From contig JACMOT010000155.1 of the NCBI GenBank assembly GCA_014377915.1, forward strand, positions 1 through 16,864: a DNA stretch of 16,864 nt, written 5' to 3'. The notes under the pieces were generated by a model. It was not told where the DNA came from. It ran no database searches and saw nothing but the letters and a program-made list of their open reading frames with translations. Below, piece by piece: positions 14,943 to 16,864 of the stretch (positions within the stretch are counted from its first letter, which is position 1; every line of letters begins with the position of its first letter). The position numbers and the translations under genes are program-made. Origin of the DNA: Tardiphaga sp. GTDB taxonomy: Bacteria; Pseudomonadota; Alphaproteobacteria; Rhizobiales; Xanthobacteraceae.

Positions 14943-14972
14943 TCACATTGCTGCCGACAAATAGTCGGCATG
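14943..14972. promoter_or_regulatory. Box B copy 2, perfect palindrome
   Basis: TCACATTGC is followed by TGCCGACAAATAGTCGGCA (14952-14970), a perfect 7-bp inverted repeat around AAATA. It matches 10284-10313 at 26 of 30 positions. It lies 33 bases downstream of the stop codon of the beta-propeller gene, so it could also form an RNA hairpin at that transcript's end, but it has no T-run. Confidence 0.5.
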
Positions 14973-15005
14973 GCCGAAGTGCGACGGTTAACGGCGCGGC
15001 GCCGA

Positions 15006-16139
15006 CTACTTCAGCGCATCCGATACCAGCCTGAATTTCTGGATGCGTTTTCCGGTGTCGACCTCGGCGGTGTAGACGCTGCCTTTGGCATCGACGGCCA
15101 TCGCGTGGATCCAGTGAAACTGGCCGGCGTTGCGGCCATTGCGGCCGAACGAGCCGACCACGCGGCCATCGTCGCGGGTGAGGATGCGGATCTCGTTGTT
15201 CTCGCCGTCGGCGGTCAGCAACCAGGTCTGTTTGGCGTCGGGCCAGATCGCCAGATCCCATACCGCGCCATTGCCCAGCGTGTTCTTCTCGAAGAACCAT
15301 TCCTTCACGAAGCTGCCGTCCTTCTTGAACACCTGGACGCGGTTGTTGATGCGGTCGCAGACATAGACCAGCCCGTCATGGGCAAGCTTGACGCAATGCA
15401 CCGGATTGGCGAATTGCTGGGACACCGGCGCCTTCGGATCATACCCCGCCTGCTTGTCGTCATTGGGCTTGTTGCCATAGGCGCCCCAGTGCCTGATGTA
15501 GGCGCCGGTGGTGGCATCGAACACGATGATGCGGCGGTTGCCATATCCGTCGGCGACGTAGATCTCGTTGGCGTCCTTGTCGATCGCGGTTTCGGCGGGC
15601 TTGCCGAGCTGGGTTGTATCGTTGCTGCCCTTGCTCGGCCCGATCGTGCCGATCTGCATCACATACTTGCCGTCCAGCGTGAATTTCAGGATCGCATTGT
15701 CGTTGTCGAGATTGCCGCCGACCCAGACGAAGCCCTTTTCGTCGACCTCGATGCCGTGTTCGCGGCCGACCCAGGTGTAGCCTTCACCGGGGCCGCCCCA
15801 CGAACGCAGCAAATTGCCGTCGGAATCGAATTCGAGCACCGGCGGTGCCGAGACGCAGCATTTGGAGCGCGGCGGGGTGAGGCCGGCGCCGTTCTCGTCC
15901 TCGGTCAGCGAACGGGGCCGGTGGATCACCCAGATGTGGCCCTGCGCATCGACCGTAATGCCGCCGACCTGGCCGAAGATCCAGTTGTTCGGCAGCGGCT
16001 TCGGCCAGGATGCCTCGACCTCGAAGCGCGGGATGTCGGCGGCGGAAGCGGAGAGGGTGGTGAGGGCGATCGCGACCCATGCCAGCGCATTGCAGGCGAG
16101 CAACCCGACCAGATGACCACGTCGCGACAGTGGCTTCAT
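15006..16139 (-). CDS. Secreted NHL-type beta-propeller protein, peptidyl-hydroxyglycine alpha-amidating lyase-like
   Basis: A 377-residue protein with a Sec-type signal peptide (residues 1-33, HLVGLLACNALAWVAIALTT then LSASA, cleavage before ADIPRF), so probably periplasmic. The mature part shows repeated NHL-like blades: GGITVDAQGHIWVIHRP, HGIEVDEKGFVWVGG, ETAIDKDANEIYVADGYGNR, HCVKLAHDGLVYVCDRINNR and HAMAVDAKGSVYTAEVDTGK, each with a following strand such as VQVFKKDGSFVKEW. This is the six-bladed propeller fold of the NHL/PAL family. Bacterial members of this SKCCVSAPPVLEFD-containing group have no established reaction, so lyase activity should not be assumed. The ATG at 16139 has a strong GGGAGG ribosome-binding site five bases upstream. 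It appears to be monocistronic. Confidence 0.88.
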   Translation of the reverse strand: MKPLSRRGHLVGLLACNALAWVAIALTTLSASAADIPRFEVEASWPKPLPNNWIFGQVGGITVDAQGHIWVIHRPRSLTEDENGAGLTPPRSKCCVSAPPVLEFDSDGNLLRSWGGPGEGYTWVGREHGIEVDEKGFVWVGGNLDNDNAILKFTLDGKYVMQIGTIGPSKGSNDTTQLGKPAETAIDKDANEIYVADGYGNRRIIVFDATTGAYIRHWGAYGNKPNDDKQAGYDPKAPVSQQFANPVHCVKLAHDGLVYVCDRINNRVQVFKKDGSFVKEWFFEKNTLGNGAVWDLAIWPDAKQTWLLTADGENNEIRILTRDDGRVVGSFGRNGRNAGQFHWIHAMAVDAKGSVYTAEVDTGKRIQKFRLVSDALK

Positions 16140-16247
16140 GGCAGCCTCCCTGTTTGCGTTGCGGGTTGGTCCCGCTTGGCAGGGAGTGAAGTACCGCAAG
16201 CATGCAGTGTCAATCTTGCGGCGCACGCACGTCAACAGACTCAGATT

Positions 16248-16330
16248 GTCATCCCCGCGGATGCGGGGATCCAGTAAACGCAAGCAGCAGCGTTTACTGG
16301 ATCGCCCGGTCAAGCCGGGCGACGACAGGG
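16248..16330. repeat. Three-hairpin intergenic palindromic repeat
   Basis: Three consecutive perfect inverted repeats: CCCCGC/GCGGGG (16253-16268), ATCCAGTAAACG/CGTTTACTGGAT (16269-16302, 12-bp arms, 10-base loop) and GCCCGG/CCGGGC (16304-16320). The sequence GTCATCCCCGCG...GGATCGCCCGGTCAAG is of a type I recognise as dispersed in many copies in Bradyrhizobium and Rhodopseudomonas genomes. It lies between the SDR gene (3' end) and the propeller gene (5' side), and may act as a terminator for neither or as an mRNA-stabilising structure. Confidence 0.8.
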
Positions 16331-16360
16331 GAGCGTGGGGCGCGTGGTGCGCGCGGTCGC

Positions 16361-16864
16361 TTACGCCGGCGGCATAAAGTTGAGCAGGCTTCGCGTTGTG
16401 TAGTCGTAGAGCTTGCCGGTCTGTGTCCATTCCGGCGAACACATCGGCACCATCAGCTCCGCGACGTCCTCGGGCTTCGTCAGCGTCATCGGGTCCTCAC
16501 CGGGAAACACCGTGGCGCGCAGGCGGGTGCGGATCGGGCCGGGGTCGAACAGATTGACGCGGATGGCGGTCGAGGCGGTCTCCACAGCCCAGCTCCGCGC
16601 CAACGCTTCCAGCGCGGCCTTGGCGGCGGCGTAGGGGCCGCGATAGGCCGGCGCGAGGTGCACGGCGTCGGCGGTGACGAACACCGCGCGTCCCGCGTCT
16701 GACTGTTTCAGCAGCGGGTCCATGCAGCGGATCAACTGAAAGTTGGCGGTGGCGTTGACGGCTATCACCTCGTTCCACGGCTTCAGCTCGATATGGCCGA
16801 GCGGCGATGACGGGCCGGGCATGGCGGCATTGCCAATCAGGATGTCGAGCCTGCCGTGGCGCTC
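16361..16864 (-). CDS. Short-chain dehydrogenase/reductase family protein (partial, C-terminal part)
   Basis: The frame is open to the right edge, so the N-terminal nucleotide-binding glycine motif is outside the window; 167 residues are visible. The visible part shows the SDR core: RLDILIGNAAM (the NNAG-like motif), NATANFQLIRC with the conserved Asn, YAAAKAALEALARSWAVE with the Tyr and Lys of YxxxK, and VNLFDPGPIRTRLRA, the PG motif after the catalytic site. The usual catalytic Ser, 13 residues before the Tyr, appears to be Ala (VFVTADAVHLAP). Substrate cannot be assigned. The stop at 16361 lies about 30 bases from the intergenic repeat. The true start must lie beyond the window; an internal ATG at 16822 is inside the conserved core and is not the start. 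Confidence 0.88.
   Translation of the reverse strand, partial: ERHGRLDILIGNAAMPGPSSPLGHIELKPWNEVIAVNATANFQLIRCMDPLLKQSDAGRAVFVTADAVHLAPAYRGPYAAAKAALEALARSWAVETASTAIRVNLFDPGPIRTRLRATVFPGEDPMTLTKPEDVAELMVPMCSPEWTQTGKLYDYTTRSLLNFMPPA

Larger units (their letters stand above)
14628..15005. other. Intergenic region upstream of the small His-rich gene; diverged copy of the operon control region
   Basis: This 378-base stretch has no convincing gene. It carries leader block A copy 2 (14688-14733) and box B copy 2 (14943-14972) in the same order and orientation as 9954-10313. Between them an isolated TATAAT on the plus strand (14838-14843) has no well-spaced -35 and no plus-strand gene to serve. Confidence 0.6.

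Noticed and set aside
14673..16277. Long plus-strand open frame (534 codons) opposite the beta-propeller gene
   Set aside because: The minus strand encodes a signal peptide and repeated NHL blades with a strong ribosome-binding site; the plus-strand frame is open because of GC-rich codon bias and shows no domain.

Overview
The window is GC-rich, densely coded DNA from a chromosome that looks like an alphaproteobacterium of the Bradyrhizobium/Rhodopseudomonas group. This is an inference from the gene families and order (TctC-type binding protein, NnrU-panB, TPR protein-lipoprotein-der), from GC-rich third codon positions, and from palindromic intergenic repeats of the kind common in that group. 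No database search was possible.

Region 1 (1-5182) is mostly housekeeping. The N-terminal half of a TctC/Bug periplasmic solute-binding protein runs off the left edge on the minus strand. Divergent from it are an NnrU-family membrane protein and panB (pantothenate synthesis). A small secreted Asn/Gly-rich protein follows. Then come a YfgM-like TPR membrane protein, a small Pro/Ala-rich lipoprotein and the GTPase der. This matches the yfgM-bamB-der order of other proteobacteria, but the bamB position holds a short lipoprotein.

Region 2 (5183-8235) starts with an inverted-repeat element between convergent genes. Next is a two-gene minus-strand redox operon: a cytochrome b561-like domain fused to an ethylbenzene-dehydrogenase-type haem-binding domain, followed one base later by a 2Fe-2S/FAD/NAD reductase. 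Together they look like an electron path from NAD(P)H or a partner, through flavin and Fe-S, to membrane and periplasmic haem.

Region 3 (8406-15005) is the accessory part and the most interesting. A type I secretion ABC transporter and its HlyD-family adaptor overlap by ATGA. Divergent from them is a 515-residue, cysteine-free, histidine-ended protein with internal repeats and no RTX motif, the best candidate for their cargo. Beyond the adaptor is an 80-residue His-rich protein whose first residues resemble those of the candidate cargo. The upstream regions of these two minus-strand genes are diverged copies of each other, so a roughly 300-370 bp cassette (conserved leader block plus palindromic box) flanks the secretion operon on both sides in the same orientation. 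The adaptor also carries an unusual N-terminal extension of about 280 residues with a seven-unit 15-bp tandem repeat. No outer-membrane TolC gene is present in the window.

Region 4 (15006-16864) holds a secreted NHL-type beta-propeller protein, a three-hairpin intergenic repeat, and the C-terminal part of an SDR-family oxidoreductase that runs off the right edge. I saw no tRNA, rRNA, transposase, integrase or CRISPR array.
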